Part shown: in pieces, positions 42,847-56,660 of the stretch | How the letters are laid out: every line of letters starts with the position of its first letter | Numbering within the stretch: the stretch's first letter is position 1 | Source of the DNA: Pseudomonas sp. N40(2020) | GTDB lineage: Bacteria; Pseudomonadota; Gammaproteobacteria; Pseudomonadales; Pseudomonadaceae | Assembly: GCF_014472415.1 (NCBI RefSeq) | Contig: NZ_JACSZV010000012.1 | Span: 54,008 to 118,007, forward strand | Direction: 5' to 3' | DNA: 64,000 nt | The notes under the pieces: generated by a model | Told to the model about the DNA's origin: nothing | What the model saw: only the letters and a program-made list of their open reading frames with translations | Database searches by the model: none | Program-made: the position numbers and the translations under genes

Positions 42847-44172
42847 ATGGCACTGACACGCGAACAGCAAATTGCAGCCCTTGAAAAAGACTGGGCTGAA
42901 AACCCGCGCTGGAAAGGCGTGACTCGCACTTATTCCGCTGCTGACGTCGTCCGTCTGCGTGGCTCGGTTCAACCTGAGCACACCTTTGCGAAAATGGGCG
43001 CCGAGAAGCTGTGGAACCTGGTAACCCAGGGTGCCAAGCCGTCCTTCCGCCCAGAGAAAGATTTCGTCAACTGCATGGGCGCCCTGACCGGCGGCCAGGC
43101 TGTTCAGCAAGTCAAAGCCGGTATCCAGGCAATCTACCTGTCGGGCTGGCAGGTAGCTGCGGACAACAACTCCGCCGAATCGATGTACCCGGACCAGTCG
43201 CTGTACCCGGTGGACTCGGTGCCAACCGTGGTCAAGCGCATCAACAACTCGTTCCGTCGCGCTGACCAGATCCAGTGGAAAGCCGGCAAGAACCCGGGCG
43301 ACGATGGCTACATCGACTACTTCGCGCCGATCGTGGCTGACGCTGAAGCCGGTTTCGGCGGCGTACTGAATGCTTACGAGCTGATGAAGAGCATGATCGA
43401 AGCAGGCGCCGCCGGCGTTCACTTCGAAGACCAACTGGCTTCCGTGAAGAAATGCGGCCACATGGGCGGCAAGGTTCTGGTGCCAACCCAGGAAGCCGTA
43501 CAGAAGCTGACCGCAGCGCGTCTGGCAGCTGACGTTGCCGGTACTCCGACCATCATTCTGGCCCGTACCGACGCTAACGCTGCTGACCTGCTGACTTCCG
43601 ACTGCGACCCGTACGACCAGCCGTTCGTGACTGGCGAGCGCACCCAGGAAGGTTTCTACAAGGTACGTGCCGGTCTGGATCAAGCGATCGCCCGTGGCCT
43701 GGCATACGCGCCGTACGCCGACCTGATCTGGTGCGAAACCGCCAAGCCGGATCTGGACGAGGCTCGTCGCTTCGCTGAAGCGATCAAGAAGGAATACCCG
43801 GACCAACTGCTGTCGTACAACTGCTCGCCTTCCTTCAACTGGAAGAAAAACCTGGACGACGCGACCATCGCCAAGTTCCAGCGCGAACTGTCCGCCATGG
43901 GCTACAAGCACCAGTTCATCACCTTGGCCGGCATTCACAACATGTGGCACAGCATGTTCAACCTGGCGCACGACTACGCCCGTAACGACATGACTGCCTA
44001 CGTGAAGCTGCAAGAGCAGGAATTCGCTGACGCCTCCAAGGGTTACACCTTCGTGGCTCACCAGCAGGAAGTGGGCACCGGCTACTTCGATGACATGACC
44101 ACCGTGATTCAGGGTGGCTCGTCCTCGGTAACCGCACTGACCGGTTCGACCGAAGAAGAACAGTTCCACTGA
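42847..44172 (+). CDS. aceA: Isocitrate lyase
   Basis: This 441-residue enzyme has the signature [14 protein letters not shown] with catalytic Cys203, and [20 protein letters not shown] for substrate and metal binding. It cleaves isocitrate to succinate and glyoxylate, the first step of the glyoxylate shunt needed on acetate and fatty acids. It competes for isocitrate with Icd and Idh, both encoded about 10 kb upstream. Malate synthase is not in the window. Confidence 0.98.
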   Translation: MALTREQQIAALEKDWAENPRWKGVTRTYSAADVVRLRGSVQPEHTFAKMGAEKLWNLVTQGAKPSFRPEKDFVNCMGALTGGQAVQQVKAGIQAIYLSGWQVAADNNSAESMYPDQSLYPVDSVPTVVKRINNSFRRADQIQWKAGKNPGDDGYIDYFAPIVADAEAGFGGVLNAYELMKSMIEAGAAGVHFEDQLASVKKCGHMGGKVLVPTQEAVQKLTAARLAADVAGTPTIILARTDANAADLLTSDCDPYDQPFVTGERTQEGFYKVRAGLDQAIARGLAYAPYADLIWCETAKPDLDEARRFAEAIKKEYPDQLLSYNCSPSFNWKKNLDDATIAKFQRELSAMGYKHQFITLAGIHNMWHSMFNLAHDYARNDMTAYVKLQEQEFADASKGYTFVAHQQEVGTGYFDDMTTVIQGGSSSVTALTGSTEEEQFH

Positions 44173-44240
44173 TCTGCTTCACCTGAGCAAACGGCCTCTG
44201 CGGATCGAATAGAAAGCTAACCGCAGAGCCGCAAGACTGA

Positions 44241-44268
44241 CGCCCCGACTGGTTCGGGGCGTTTTTTT
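44241..44268 (+). terminator. aceA terminator
   Basis: CGCCCCGA/TCGGGGCG stem with a short loop and seven T. Confidence 0.92.
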
Positions 44269-44727
44269 GCCTGTGATGTTCCTCACCACACAAATCCCAA
44301 AGGTTCTGTGTCAGACCTTTCTGAAAAAACATTGATCCATAGCGGTATGGGCGTCAGAAAAATCAGTTAAAACAGGCGCCACCGCTACTTGCAGTAACGG
44401 GCATATAAGACAACTTCCCAACTACTGCACCGCTAAACAGTTACAAAATCACCTCAAACGATATTAATTATCATTTAGCCGCAACTATGCTCGTTACATT
44501 TCCCACAAAACATAATTCGCAGAAAACCGGCTAATGCCCGCTATGCTTGGGCTACGGGGCATCGGAGGCGCGCTATGTCCTTATTCCAATAAATAATTTC
44601 GCTATAGGAATTTTACTTGCAGGGTGTTTAGCCATAAAATCAGCGCGATTGATTGCTGCGACATATCGTCACTGCCTATTTCTTTATCAAGCTCAGAGAC
44701 CTTTGCTCTCTGTTAAGGATTACCAGC
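44269..44727. other. Upstream region of the nuo operon
   Basis: This AT-rich 459-bp gap must contain the nuo promoter. It holds a Fur-like box (44459-44473) and a hairpin-forming ATGCCC/GGGCAT segment near 44535-44563. GGAGG precedes a five-codon frame (44574) that is too short to judge. No clear -35/-10 pair was found. Confidence 0.45.
44459..44473. promoter_or_regulatory. Fur-like box upstream of nuo
   Basis: CGATATTAATTATCA matches 12 of 14 defined positions of the 7-1-7 Fur consensus TGATAAT-N-ATTATCA. AT-rich context raises the chance of a random match. Confidence 0.35.
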
Positions 44728-45141
44728 ATGCCCGAAGCGACAGGACTCATGGCCCACAACTGGGGCTTTGCCATTTTCCTTCTGGGTGTCGTCGGCCTGT
44801 GTGCCTTCATGCTTGGCGTCTCCAGCCTCCTCGGGTCAAAAGCCTGGGGCCGCAGCAAAAACGAACCGTTCGAGTCGGGCATGCTACCTACCGGTGGCGC
44901 CCGCTTGCGGCTCTCAGCCAAATTCTATCTGGTCGCGATGCTGTTCGTGATCTTCGATATCGAAGCCCTCTTTCTCTTTGCATGGTCTGTGTCTGTCCGC
45001 GAAAGCGGCTGGACCGGATTCGTCGAAGCTCTCGTTTTCATAGCAATTCTGTTGGCAGGTCTTGTCTACCTGTTCCGAGTGGGCGCCCTTGACTGGGCTC
45101 CGGAAGCTCGTCGCAAGCGGCAGGCGAAGCTGAAACAATGA
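44728..45141 (+). CDS. nuoA: NADH-quinone oxidoreductase subunit A
   Basis: This 137-residue protein has three membrane helices (about residues 10-35, 62-85, 92-115) and the conserved loop [27 protein letters not shown], which contacts the quinone-site region. It starts at [13 protein letters not shown] behind TAAGGA; the longer frame is ignored. First gene of the nuoA-N operon. Confidence 0.96.
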   Translation: MPEATGLMAHNWGFAIFLLGVVGLCAFMLGVSSLLGSKAWGRSKNEPFESGMLPTGGARLRLSAKFYLVAMLFVIFDIEALFLFAWSVSVRESGWTGFVEALVFIAILLAGLVYLFRVGALDWAPEARRKRQAKLKQ

Positions 45142-45151
45142 GGCTTTGGCA

Positions 45152-47684
<2,533 letters not shown>

Positions 47685-47686
47685 GC

Positions 47687-48184
47687 ATGAACAGCACGCT
47701 TATCCAGACAGACCGTTTCACCTTGAGTGAAACCGAGCGCTCGGCCATCGAGCACGAGCTGCATCACTACGAAGACCCGCGCGCGGCGTCGATCGAAGCC
47801 CTGAAGATCGTTCAGAAAGAACGCGGCTGGGTGCCGGATGGCGCCCTGTACGCAATCGGCGAGATCCTCGGCATCCCGGCCAGCGACGTTGAAGGTGTGG
47901 CGACGTTCTATAGCCAGATCTTCCGTCAGCCGGTCGGCCGACACATCATTCGCGTCTGCGACAGCATGGTCTGCTACATCGGCGGCCACGAGTCGGTGGT
48001 CAGCGAAATCCAGAACAATCTGGGCATCGGCCTGGGTCAGACCACCACCGACGGTCGGTTCACCCTGCTGCCTGTCTGCTGCCTCGGCAACTGCGACAAG
48101 GCTCCGGCACTGATGATCGACGACGACACCTTTGGTGATGTGCAGCCTGCTGGCGTTGCCAAACTGCTCGAGGGCTACGTATGA
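47687..48184 (+). CDS. nuoE: NADH-quinone oxidoreductase subunit E
   Basis: This 165-residue thioredoxin-fold protein binds the 2Fe-2S cluster N1a via Cys91, Cys96, Cys132 and Cys136 (CDSMVC and CCLGNC). It forms the NADH module with NuoF and NuoG. It starts two bases after nuoCD and overlaps nuoF by four bases. Confidence 0.98.
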   Translation: MNSTLIQTDRFTLSETERSAIEHELHHYEDPRAASIEALKIVQKERGWVPDGALYAIGEILGIPASDVEGVATFYSQIFRQPVGRHIIRVCDSMVCYIGGHESVVSEIQNNLGIGLGQTTTDGRFTLLPVCCLGNCDKAPALMIDDDTFGDVQPAGVAKLLEGYV

Positions 48185-49536
48185 CCCTGACATCTTTCGG
48201 CCCGGCCAACCGCATCAAGCGTTCGGCCGAGACACACCCGCTGACCTGGCGTCTGCGTGACGACGGCAAAGCCGTGTGGCTCGACGAATACCAGGCCAAG
48301 AACGGTTACGCCGCAGCGCGCAAAGCCTTCGCAGACATGGCCCAGGACGACATCGTCCAGACCGTGAAGGACGCAGGCCTGAAGGGTCGCGGCGGTGCAG
48401 GCTTCCCCACGGGTGTGAAGTGGGGCCTGATGCCCAAAGACGAATCCATCAACATCCGCTACCTGCTGTGCAACGCGGATGAAATGGAGCCGAACACCTG
48501 GAAAGACCGCATGCTGATGGAGCAACTGCCCCATCTGCTGATCGAAGGCATGCTGATCAGTGCTCGCGCGCTGAAAACCTACCGTGGCTACATCTTCCTG
48601 CGTGGCGAATACACCACCGCCGCCAAGCACCTCAACCGTGCCGTGGAAGAAGCCAAGGCTGCTGGCCTTTTGGGCAAGAACATCCTGGGTTCGGGTTTTG
48701 ATTTCGAGCTGTTCGTCCACACCGGCGCCGGGCGTTATATCTGCGGTGAAGAAACCGCACTGATCAACTCCCTCGAAGGCCGCCGCGCCAACCCGCGCTC
48801 CAAGCCGCCCTTCCCTGCCGCCGTTGGCGTGTGGGGCAAGCCGACCTGCGTGAACAACGTTGAAACCCTGTGCAACGTGCCGGCGATCATTGCCGACGGC
48901 GTTGACTGGTACAAATCGTTGGCCCGCGAAGGCAGCGAAGACATGGGCACCAAGCTCATGGGCTTCTCCGGCAAGGTCAAGAATCCGGGCCTGTGGGAAC
49001 TGCCATTCGGCGTCACCGGTCGCGAGTTGTTCGAAGACTACGCCGGCGGCATGCGCGACGGTTACAAGCTCAAGGCCTGGCAGCCAGGTGGCGCCGGTAC
49101 CGGTTTCCTCTTGCCAGAACACCTCGACGCACAAATGTACGCCGGCGGCATCGCCAAAGTGGGCACCCGTATGGGTACCGGCCTGGCGATGGCGGTGGAC
49201 GACAGCGTCAACATGGTCTCGCTGCTGCGCAACATGGAACAGTTCTTCGCCCGTGAGTCGTGCGGTTTCTGCACACCGTGCCGTGATGGTTTGCCATGGA
49301 GCGTCAAGCTGCTGATGGCCATCGAGAATGGCGAAGGCCAACCGGGCGACATCGAGACCCTGCTGGGTCTGGTCGGCTTCCTCGGCCCAGGCAAAACCTT
49401 CTGTGCTCACGCACCGGGTGCCGTGGAGCCGTTGGGCAGTGCCATCAAATACTTCCGTCCAGAGTTCGAAGCCGGTATCGCGCCTGTCAGCGCCGCCGTC
49501 CCGCCTCTGGCAAGCCCGATCGTAATCGGCGCGTAA
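48181..49536 (+). CDS. nuoF: NADH-quinone oxidoreductase subunit F
   Basis: This 451-residue subunit oxidises NADH. Visible are the FMN/NADH glycine loop [17 protein letters not shown] (about residues 63-79) and the 4Fe-4S N3 ligands in [12 protein letters not shown] (about 359-370) plus Cys in GKTFCAH. The ATG overlaps the nuoE stop (ATGA). It is followed by a 134-bp gap with a strong hairpin. Confidence 0.98.
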   Translation: MTLTSFGPANRIKRSAETHPLTWRLRDDGKAVWLDEYQAKNGYAAARKAFADMAQDDIVQTVKDAGLKGRGGAGFPTGVKWGLMPKDESINIRYLLCNADEMEPNTWKDRMLMEQLPHLLIEGMLISARALKTYRGYIFLRGEYTTAAKHLNRAVEEAKAAGLLGKNILGSGFDFELFVHTGAGRYICGEETALINSLEGRRANPRSKPPFPAAVGVWGKPTCVNNVETLCNVPAIIADGVDWYKSLAREGSEDMGTKLMGFSGKVKNPGLWELPFGVTGRELFEDYAGGMRDGYKLKAWQPGGAGTGFLLPEHLDAQMYAGGIAKVGTRMGTGLAMAVDDSVNMVSLLRNMEQFFARESCGFCTPCRDGLPWSVKLLMAIENGEGQPGDIETLLGLVGFLGPGKTFCAHAPGAVEPLGSAIKYFRPEFEAGIAPVSAAVPPLASPIVIGA

Positions 49537-49547
49537 ACGCTTAATAA

Positions 49548-49571
49548 GGTGAAGGGCCCGTGCCCTTCGCC
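49548..49571 (+). other. Stable hairpin between nuoF and nuoG
   Basis: GGTGAAGGGC and GCCCTTCGCC pair over 10 bp (one G-U) with a 4-base loop, 11 bp past the nuoF stop and about 100 bp before nuoG. No T-run follows, so it is not a standard terminator; it could be an RNA-processing or stability element. Confidence 0.6.
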
Positions 49572-49670
49572 TCCTGCGATGACGCCTTTCGAGGCTGGTT
49601 TGATTCGCACGGATAACAAGATTCCATTAGCCACGCCCGCTGACACCGGGCCAACGAAGACCTTTGAACC

Positions 49671-52385
49671 ATGGCCACTATCCACGTAGACGGCAAAGCG
49701 CTCGAAGTCGACGGGGCAGACAACCTGTTACAGGCATGTCTGTCGCTGGGCCTCGACATTCCATATTTCTGCTGGCACCCCGCGCTTGGTAGCGTCGGGG
49801 CTTGCCGCCAGTGCGCGGTCAAGCAGTACACCGACGAGAACGACACCCGTGGTCGCATCGTCATGTCCTGCATGACCCCAGCCACCGACAACACCTGGAT
49901 CTCCATCGAAGATGAAGAATCCAAGGCGTTCCGCGCCAGTGTTGTCGAATGGCTGATGACCAACCACCCGCACGACTGCCCTGTGTGCGAAGAAGGCGGT
50001 CATTGCCACCTGCAAGACATGACAGTGATGACCGGCCACAACGAGCGCCGTTATCGCTTCACCAAACGTACCCACCAGAACCAGCAACTGGGCCCGTTCA
50101 TTTCCCACGAAATGAACCGCTGCATCGCTTGCTACCGCTGCGTGCGTTTCTACAAGGACTACGCTGGCGGCACCGACCTCGGTGTATTTGGCGCCCACGA
50201 CAACGTGTACTTCGGTCGCGTTGAAGACGGCACCCTCGAAAGCGAGTTCTCCGGCAACCTCACCGAGGTCTGCCCGACCGGTGTGTTCACCGACAAGACT
50301 CACTCCGAGCGCTACAACCGTAAGTGGGACATGCAGTTCTCGCCGAGCATCTGCCATGGCTGCTCGAGCGGTTGCAACATTTCCCCGGGTGAGCGTTACG
50401 GCGAACTGCGTCGCATCGAAAACCGTTTCAACGGTTCGGTGAACCAGTACTTCCTGTGCGACCGTGGCCGTTTCGGTTATGGCTACGTCAACCGCACCGA
50501 CCGTCCACGTCAGCCACTGCTGGCCGACGGCACCAAGCTTGGCCTGGATGCTGCGCTGGACAAGGCTGCCGATCTGCTGCGCGGTCGCAACATCGTCGGT
50601 ATCGGTTCGCCGCGTGCCAGCCTGGAAAGCAACTACGCGTTGCGTGAACTGGTTGGCGCCGAGCACTTCTACTCCGGTATCGAAGCGTCCGAACTGGAAC
50701 GCATCCGTCTGGTCCTGCAAGTGCTCAAAGACAGCCCGCTGCCAGTGCCAAACATGCGCGATATCGAAGACCACGACGCCATCTTCGTCCTCGGTGAAGA
50801 CCTGACCCAGACCGCCGCCCGTATGGCGCTGTCCTTGCGTCAGTCGGTCAAAGGCAAAGCCGAAGAAATGGCCGACGCCATGCGCGTTCAGCCATGGCTC
50901 GACGCTGCGGTGAAAAACATCGGTCAGCACGCGCTGAACCCGCTGTTCATCGCCAGCCTCGCTGAAACCAAGCTCGACGATATCGCCGAAGAATGCGTTC
51001 ACGCAGCTCCCGATGATCTGGCGCGCATCGGTTTCGCCGTGGCTCACGCTCTGGACGCCAGCGCACCGGCCGTTGAAGGTCTGGACGCCGAAGCAATGGA
51101 ACTGGCCAAACGCATCGCCGACGCCCTGCTCGCGGCCAAACGTCCGCTGATCATCGCCGGCACTTCGCTGGGTTCGAAAGCGCTGATCGAAGCGGCAGCG
51201 AACATCGCCAAAGCTCTGAAGCTGCGCGAGAAGAACGGTTCGATCAGCCTGATCGTGCCGGAAGCCAACAGCCTCGGTCTGGCCATGCTCGGTGGCGAAT
51301 CGGTGGATGCTGCGCTGCAAGCCGTCATCGATGGCAAAGCCGACGCCATCGTCGTGCTGGAAAACGATCTGTACACCCGCACCGCCAAAGAGAAAGTCGA
51401 TGCTGCGCTGAACGCCGCGAAAGTGGTGATCGTTGCTGACCATCAGAAGACTGCTACCAGCGACCGCGCGCATCTGGTACTGCCAGCCGCCAGCTTCGCT
51501 GAAGGCGACGGTACGCTGGTCAGCCAGGAAGGTCGCGCCCAGCGCTTCTTCCAGGTTTTCGATCCGCAATACCTGGACGCGAGCATTCTGGTTCACGAAG
51601 GCTGGCGCTGGCTGCACGCCCTGCGCGCCACCCTGCTGAACCAGCCGATCGACTGGACGCAACTCGACCACGTCACCGCTGCCGTTGCTTCGAGCACCGA
51701 GCAACTGGCGCGTATCGTCGACGCTGCACCGTCTGCTGCGTTCCGTATCAAGGGTCTGAAACTGGCGCGTGAGCCGCTGCGTTACTCCGGTCGCACCGCG
51801 ATGCGCGCCGACATCAGCGTTCACGAACCACGCACCCCGCAAGACAAAGACACCGCGTTTGCCTTCTCCATGGAAGGTTACTCGGGCTCCGCCGAACCGC
51901 GTCAGCAGGTGCCATTCGCCTGGTCGCCGGGCTGGAACTCGCCGCAGGCCTGGAACAAGTTCCAGGACGAAGTCGGTGGTCACATCCGCGCTGGCGACCC
52001 GGGCACCCGCCTGATCGAAAGCACCGGTGATTCGCTGAACTGGTTCGCTGCCGCTCCGCGCGCATTCAACCCGGCGCCGGGCACCTGGCAAGCTGTGCCG
52101 TTCTACCACCTGTTCGGTAGCGACGAGAACTCTTCGAAAGCCGCTCCTGTGCAGGAACGCATTCCAGCGGCCTACGTTGCACTGGCCAAGTCTGAAGCGG
52201 ATCGCCTTGGGGTCAACGACGGTGCACTGCTGAGCCTGAACGTGGCCGGCCAGACCCTGCGTCTGCCATTGCGTATCAATGAAGAACTGGGCGCAGGTCT
52301 GGTGGCATTGCCTGCGGGCATCGCCGGCATTCCACCGGCATTCGCCGGCGTATCCGTCGACGGTCTGCAGGAGGCAGCGCAATGA
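49671..52385 (+). CDS. nuoG: NADH-quinone oxidoreductase subunit G
   Basis: This 904-residue subunit has an N-terminal ferredoxin-type domain with 2Fe-2S ligands ([15 protein letters not shown], then MSCMTPA), the His/Cys-ligated N5 ([17 protein letters not shown]), the [12 protein letters not shown] cluster, and a molybdopterin-oxidoreductase-like domain with CHGCSSGCN for the extra N7 cluster. It links the NADH module to the rest of the peripheral arm. It overlaps nuoH by four bases. The ribosome site is weak. Confidence 0.98.
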   Translation: MATIHVDGKALEVDGADNLLQACLSLGLDIPYFCWHPALGSVGACRQCAVKQYTDENDTRGRIVMSCMTPATDNTWISIEDEESKAFRASVVEWLMTNHPHDCPVCEEGGHCHLQDMTVMTGHNERRYRFTKRTHQNQQLGPFISHEMNRCIACYRCVRFYKDYAGGTDLGVFGAHDNVYFGRVEDGTLESEFSGNLTEVCPTGVFTDKTHSERYNRKWDMQFSPSICHGCSSGCNISPGERYGELRRIENRFNGSVNQYFLCDRGRFGYGYVNRTDRPRQPLLADGTKLGLDAALDKAADLLRGRNIVGIGSPRASLESNYALRELVGAEHFYSGIEASELERIRLVLQVLKDSPLPVPNMRDIEDHDAIFVLGEDLTQTAARMALSLRQSVKGKAEEMADAMRVQPWLDAAVKNIGQHALNPLFIASLAETKLDDIAEECVHAAPDDLARIGFAVAHALDASAPAVEGLDAEAMELAKRIADALLAAKRPLIIAGTSLGSKALIEAAANIAKALKLREKNGSISLIVPEANSLGLAMLGGESVDAALQAVIDGKADAIVVLENDLYTRTAKEKVDAALNAAKVVIVADHQKTATSDRAHLVLPAASFAEGDGTLVSQEGRAQRFFQVFDPQYLDASILVHEGWRWLHALRATLLNQPIDWTQLDHVTAAVASSTEQLARIVDAAPSAAFRIKGLKLAREPLRYSGRTAMRADISVHEPRTPQDKDTAFAFSMEGYSGSAEPRQQVPFAWSPGWNSPQAWNKFQDEVGGHIRAGDPGTRLIESTGDSLNWFAAAPRAFNPAPGTWQAVPFYHLFGSDENSSKAAPVQERIPAAYVALAKSEADRLGVNDGALLSLNVAGQTLRLPLRINEELGAGLVALPAGIAGIPPAFAGVSVDGLQEAAQ

Positions 52386-53389
52386 CCTGGTTCACCCCTG
52401 AAGTGATCGATGTGATCCTGACGGTCATCAAAGCGATCGTGATTCTGTTGGCCGTAGTGGTCGCAGGCGCGTTGCTCAGCTTTGTCGAACGTCGCCTGCT
52501 GGGCTGGTGGCAGGACCGTTACGGTCCGAACCGCGTTGGCCCGTTTGGTATGTTCCAGATCGCCGCCGACATGCTGAAGATGTTCTTCAAGGAAGACTGG
52601 ACCCCGCCGTTTGCCGACAAGGTGATCTTCACCCTGGCACCGGTTGTGGCCATGTCCGCCTTGCTGATTGCGTTCGCAATCATCCCGATCACCCCGACCT
52701 GGGGTGTAGCGGATCTGAACATCGGTCTGCTGTTCTTCTTCGCCATGGCCGGTCTGTCGGTCTACGCGGTGCTGTTCGCCGGCTGGTCGAGTAACAACAA
52801 GTTCGCCCTGCTGGGTGCCTTGCGTGCCTCGGCGCAGACCGTGTCCTACGAAGTGTTCATGGGCCTGGCCCTGATGGGCATCGTGGTGCAGGTCGGCTCG
52901 TTCAACATGCGCGACATCGTCGAGTACCAGGCGCAGAACCTGTGGTTCATCATTCCGCAGTTCTTCGGCTTCTGTACCTTCTTCATCGCTGGCGTCGCCG
53001 TGACTCACCGTCACCCGTTCGACCAGCCGGAAGCGGAACAGGAACTGGCTGACGGTTACCACATTGAATACGCCGGTATGAAATGGGGCATGTTCTTCGT
53101 CGGTGAATACATCGGCATCATCTTGATCTCGGCGCTGCTGGTCACCCTGTTCTTCGGTGGCTGGCACGGTCCGTTCGGCATCCTGCCGCAACTGTCGTTC
53201 CTGTGGTTCGCACTGAAGACCGCGTTCTTCATCATGCTGTTCATTCTGCTGCGCGCTTCCATCCCGCGTCCGCGTTATGACCAGGTGATGGATTTCAGCT
53301 GGAAATTCTGCCTGCCACTGACCCTGATCAATTTGCTGATAACCGCTGCGGTTGTGTTGTGGAACACGCCCGCGGTTGCGGTTCAGTGA
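52382..53389 (+). CDS. nuoH: NADH-quinone oxidoreductase subunit H
   Basis: This 335-residue membrane subunit has eight or so helices. Landmarks are [19 protein letters not shown] near residue 40 and [20 protein letters not shown] near residue 205, acidic loops that line the quinone entry and the proton channel. It joins the peripheral and membrane arms. Confidence 0.97.
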   Translation: MTWFTPEVIDVILTVIKAIVILLAVVVAGALLSFVERRLLGWWQDRYGPNRVGPFGMFQIAADMLKMFFKEDWTPPFADKVIFTLAPVVAMSALLIAFAIIPITPTWGVADLNIGLLFFFAMAGLSVYAVLFAGWSSNNKFALLGALRASAQTVSYEVFMGLALMGIVVQVGSFNMRDIVEYQAQNLWFIIPQFFGFCTFFIAGVAVTHRHPFDQPEAEQELADGYHIEYAGMKWGMFFVGEYIGIILISALLVTLFFGGWHGPFGILPQLSFLWFALKTAFFIMLFILLRASIPRPRYDQVMDFSWKFCLPLTLINLLITAAVVLWNTPAVAVQ

Positions 53390-53400
53390 GGATTTGACCC

Positions 53401-53949
53401 ATGTTCAAATATATTAGCGACATCGTTAAGGGTACTGGTACCCAGTTGCGCAGCCTGGTCATGGTCTTTGGCCATGGCTTCCGCAAGCGCGACACCCTGC
53501 AATACCCGGAAGAAGCGGTCTACCTGCCACCACGCTACCGTGGTCGTATCGTCCTGACCCGCGACCCCGATGGCGAAGAGCGTTGCGTAGCCTGCAACCT
53601 GTGCGCCGTGGCTTGCCCGGTGGGTTGCATCTCGCTGCAGAAAGCTGAAACCGAAGACGGTCGCTGGTACCCGGACTTCTTCCGTATCAACTTCTCGCGC
53701 TGCATTTTCTGCGGTCTCTGCGAGGAAGCCTGTCCGACCACCGCGATCCAGCTGACCCCGGATTTCGAGATGGCCGAGTTCAAACGTCAGGATCTGGTGT
53801 ACGAGAAAGAAGATCTTTTGATCTCCGGCCCCGGCAAAAACCCTGATTACAACTTCTATCGTGTTGCAGGTATGGCAATCGCTGGCAAGCCGAAAGGCGC
53901 TGCGCAGAACGAAGCCGAACCGATCAACGTGAAGAGCTTGCTGCCTTAA
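53401..53949 (+). CDS. nuoI: NADH-quinone oxidoreductase subunit I
   Basis: This 182-residue ferredoxin-like subunit has two 4Fe-4S sites (N6a/N6b): Cys62, 65, 68 and then Cys72, and Cys101, 104, 107 and then Cys111 ([12 protein letters not shown] and [12 protein letters not shown]). It carries electrons from NuoG to NuoB. Eleven bases after nuoH. Confidence 0.98.
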   Translation: MFKYISDIVKGTGTQLRSLVMVFGHGFRKRDTLQYPEEAVYLPPRYRGRIVLTRDPDGEERCVACNLCAVACPVGCISLQKAETEDGRWYPDFFRINFSRCIFCGLCEEACPTTAIQLTPDFEMAEFKRQDLVYEKEDLLISGPGKNPDYNFYRVAGMAIAGKPKGAAQNEAEPINVKSLLP

Positions 53950-53958
53950 GGAAGAACG

Positions 53959-54459
53959 ATGGAATTCGCTTTCTATTTCGCATCGGGTATCGCTGTTGTG
54001 TCCACGCTTCGCGTGGTCACCAACACCAACCCTGTGCACGCCCTGCTCTACCTGATCATCTCGTTGATCGCCGTGGCCATGACCTTCTTCGCACTCGGCG
54101 CACCGTTCGCCGGCGTGCTGGAAGTGATCGCCTACGCCGGCGCCATCATGGTGCTGTTCGTGTTCGTGGTGATGATGCTGAACCTGGGCCCCGCCGCCGT
54201 TCAGCAGGAACGCGTCTGGCTCAAGCCCGGTATCTGGGCGGGGCCGGTGATTCTCGCCGCCCTGCTGCTGGCCGAACTGCTGTATGTGCTGTTCGCTCAC
54301 CAGAGCGGTCAGGCCATCGGCCACACCACCGTAGACGCGAAAGCCGTGGGCATCAGCCTGTTCGGCCCGTACCTGCTGGTGGTCGAACTCGCCTCGATGC
54401 TGCTGCTCGCCGCAGCCGTCACGGCGTTCCATTTGGGCCGTAACGAGGCGAAGGAGTAA
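53959..54459 (+). CDS. nuoJ: NADH-quinone oxidoreductase subunit J
   Basis: This 166-residue subunit has five membrane helices. The conserved TM3 stretch VLEVIAYAGAIMVLFVFVVM (about residues 53-72) contains the pi-bulge helix that couples quinone chemistry to proton pumping. Good GGAAG site, nine bases after nuoI. Confidence 0.97.
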   Translation: MEFAFYFASGIAVVSTLRVVTNTNPVHALLYLIISLIAVAMTFFALGAPFAGVLEVIAYAGAIMVLFVFVVMMLNLGPAAVQQERVWLKPGIWAGPVILAALLLAELLYVLFAHQSGQAIGHTTVDAKAVGISLFGPYLLVVELASMLLLAAAVTAFHLGRNEAKE

Positions 54460-54462
54460 GAC

Positions 54463-54771
54463 ATGCCTGCTATCCCTCTCGAACATGGGCTTGCCGTCGC
54501 CGGCATCCTGTTCTGCCTTGGTCTGGTCGGCCTGATGGTCCGCCGCAACATTTTGTTCGTGTTGATGAGTCTGGAAGTGATGATGAACGCCGCGGCACTG
54601 GCCTTCATCGTTGCAGGCGCCCGATGGGGCCAGCCGGATGGACAGATCATGTTCATCCTGGTGATCAGCCTGGCAGCCGCCGAGGCCAGTATTGGCCTGG
54701 CGATCCTGCTGCAACTGTATCGCCGCTTCCACACGCTCGATATCGACGCTGCCAGTGAGATGCGCGGATGA
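54463..54771 (+). CDS. nuoK: NADH-quinone oxidoreductase subunit K
   Basis: This 102-residue subunit has three helices with the two conserved buried Glu (in [11 protein letters not shown] and [12 protein letters not shown]). It is an Mrp-like proton-channel subunit. It overlaps nuoL by four bases. Confidence 0.97.
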   Translation: MPAIPLEHGLAVAGILFCLGLVGLMVRRNILFVLMSLEVMMNAAALAFIVAGARWGQPDGQIMFILVISLAAAEASIGLAILLQLYRRFHTLDIDAASEMRG

Positions 54772-56621
54772 ACTTAATCTTTCTGACTTTCGTATTCCCT
54801 CTGATCGGTTTCCTGCTGCTGTCGTTCTCCCGTGGACGCTGGTCGGAAAACCTTTCGGCGCTGGTCGGCGTGGGTTCCATTGGCTTGTCGGCGATTGTCA
54901 CCGCCTACGTCATCTGGCAATTCAACGTCGCGCCTCCCGAAGGCGGTCACTACACCCTGGTGCTTTGGCAGTGGATGGCGGTGGAAGGCTTCAAGCCTGA
55001 CTTCGCCCTCTACATCGACGGCCTGTCGATCACCATGCTCGGCGTGGTGGTTGGCGTAGGTTTCCTGATCCACCTGTTCGCCTCCTGGTACATGCGCGGT
55101 GAAGCGGGTTACTCGCGCTTCTTCTCGTACACCAACCTGTTTATCGCCAGCATGCTGTTCCTGGTCCTGGGCGATAACCTGTTGTTCCTGTACTTCGGCT
55201 GGGAAGGCGTGGGCCTGTGCTCGTACCTGTTGATCGGTTTCTACTACAGCAACCGCAACAACGGTAACGCCGCACTCAAGGCCTTCATCGTGACCCGGAT
55301 CGGCGACGTGTTCATGGCCATCGGCCTGTTCATCCTGTTCCAGCAAGTGGGCACGCTGAACATCCAGGAACTGCTGGTGCTGGCACCGCAGAAATTCCAG
55401 GTCGGCGATTTCTGGATCACGCTGGCGACCCTGATGCTGCTGGGCGGCGCTGTCGGTAAATCGGCACAACTGCCGCTGCAAACCTGGCTGGCAGACGCGA
55501 TGGCCGGTCCTACCCCGGTTTCGGCACTGATCCACGCTGCAACCATGGTGACCGCAGGCGTTTACCTGATCGCCCGTACTCACGGCCTGTTCACCCTGGC
55601 GCCGGACATCCTGCACCTGGTCGGCATCGTCGGTGGTGTGACCCTGGTTCTGGCTGGTTTCGCTGCTCTGGTACAGACCGACATCAAACGTATCCTCGCC
55701 TACTCGACCATGAGCCAGATCGGCTACATGTTCCTGGCGCTGGGTGTGGGTGCCTGGGATGGCGCGATTTTCCACCTGATGACCCACGCCTTCTTCAAGG
55801 CCCTGCTGTTCCTTGCTTCCGGTGCGGTGATCGTTGCCTGCCACCACGAGCAGAACATCTTCAAGATGGGCGGCCTGTGGAAGAAACTGCCACTGGCTTA
55901 TGCCAGCTTCATCGTCGGCGGCGCGGCACTGTCTGCCCTGCCACTGGTCACCGCAGGTTTCTACTCCAAGGACGAAATCCTTTGGGAAGCGTTCGCCAGC
56001 GGCAACCACGGTCTGCTCTATGCAGGTCTGGTGGGTGCGTTCATGACGTCGCTGTACACCTTCCGCCTGATCTTCATCGCGTTCCACGGTGAAGCCAAGA
56101 CCGAAGCCCACGCCGGTCACGGCATCGCTCACTGGCTGCCACTGTCGGTGCTGATCGTGCTGTCGACTTTCGTCGGCGCCATGATCGTTCCACCGCTACA
56201 CGGCGTACTGCCTGAGAGCGTTGGCCATGCCGGTGGCGAAGCCAAGCACAGTCTGGAAATCGCGTCGGGCGCCATCGCCCTGGCCGGTATCCTGCTGGCG
56301 GCCCTGCTGTTCCTCGGCAAGCGTCGCTTCGTGACGGCAATTGCCAACAGCGGCATCGGCCGTTTCCTTTCGGCCTGGTGGTTCGCTGCCTGGGGCTTCG
56401 ACTGGATCTACGACAAACTGTTCGTCAAGCCGTACCTTGCGATCAGCCACATCCTGCGCAAAGACCCGCTCGACCAGACCATCGGTCTGATCCCGCGTAT
56501 GGCCAAGGGTGGTCACACTGCCCTGAGCCGCACCGAGACCGGTCAACTGCGTTGGTACGCTGCTTCGATGGCTGCTGGTGCCGTGCTGGTTATTGGCGCC
56601 ATCGTGCTGGTAGCGGTCTGA
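54768..56621 (+). CDS. nuoL: NADH-quinone oxidoreductase subunit L
   Basis: This 617-residue distal antiporter-like subunit has about 14 core helices plus the long C-terminal lateral helix. Landmarks are [20 protein letters not shown], the channel Glu in [17 protein letters not shown], and the [20 protein letters not shown] motif with channel Lys nearby. It pumps protons at the far end of the membrane arm. Confidence 0.97.
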   Translation: MNLIFLTFVFPLIGFLLLSFSRGRWSENLSALVGVGSIGLSAIVTAYVIWQFNVAPPEGGHYTLVLWQWMAVEGFKPDFALYIDGLSITMLGVVVGVGFLIHLFASWYMRGEAGYSRFFSYTNLFIASMLFLVLGDNLLFLYFGWEGVGLCSYLLIGFYYSNRNNGNAALKAFIVTRIGDVFMAIGLFILFQQVGTLNIQELLVLAPQKFQVGDFWITLATLMLLGGAVGKSAQLPLQTWLADAMAGPTPVSALIHAATMVTAGVYLIARTHGLFTLAPDILHLVGIVGGVTLVLAGFAALVQTDIKRILAYSTMSQIGYMFLALGVGAWDGAIFHLMTHAFFKALLFLASGAVIVACHHEQNIFKMGGLWKKLPLAYASFIVGGAALSALPLVTAGFYSKDEILWEAFASGNHGLLYAGLVGAFMTSLYTFRLIFIAFHGEAKTEAHAGHGIAHWLPLSVLIVLSTFVGAMIVPPLHGVLPESVGHAGGEAKHSLEIASGAIALAGILLAALLFLGKRRFVTAIANSGIGRFLSAWWFAAWGFDWIYDKLFVKPYLAISHILRKDPLDQTIGLIPRMAKGGHTALSRTETGQLRWYAASMAAGAVLVIGAIVLVAV

Positions 56622-56660
56622 TATGAACCTTGCGAATTTGCGAAAGGAAACGAGCCCGTC

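Noticed and set aside
44574..44591. Five-codon ORF (MSLFQ) after GGAGG in the nuo leader
   Set aside because: Good ribosome-site spacing but far too short to distinguish from chance without conservation data.
49728..52382. 884-codon frame antisense to nuoG
   Set aside because: Shadow of nuoG; no signal or domain, and the sense product is certain.
54774..56132. 452-codon frame antisense to nuoL (and similar ones opposite nuoM, nuoN and nuoCD)
   Set aside because: These mirror membrane-protein genes and read as Gln/His/Glu-rich low-complexity sequence.
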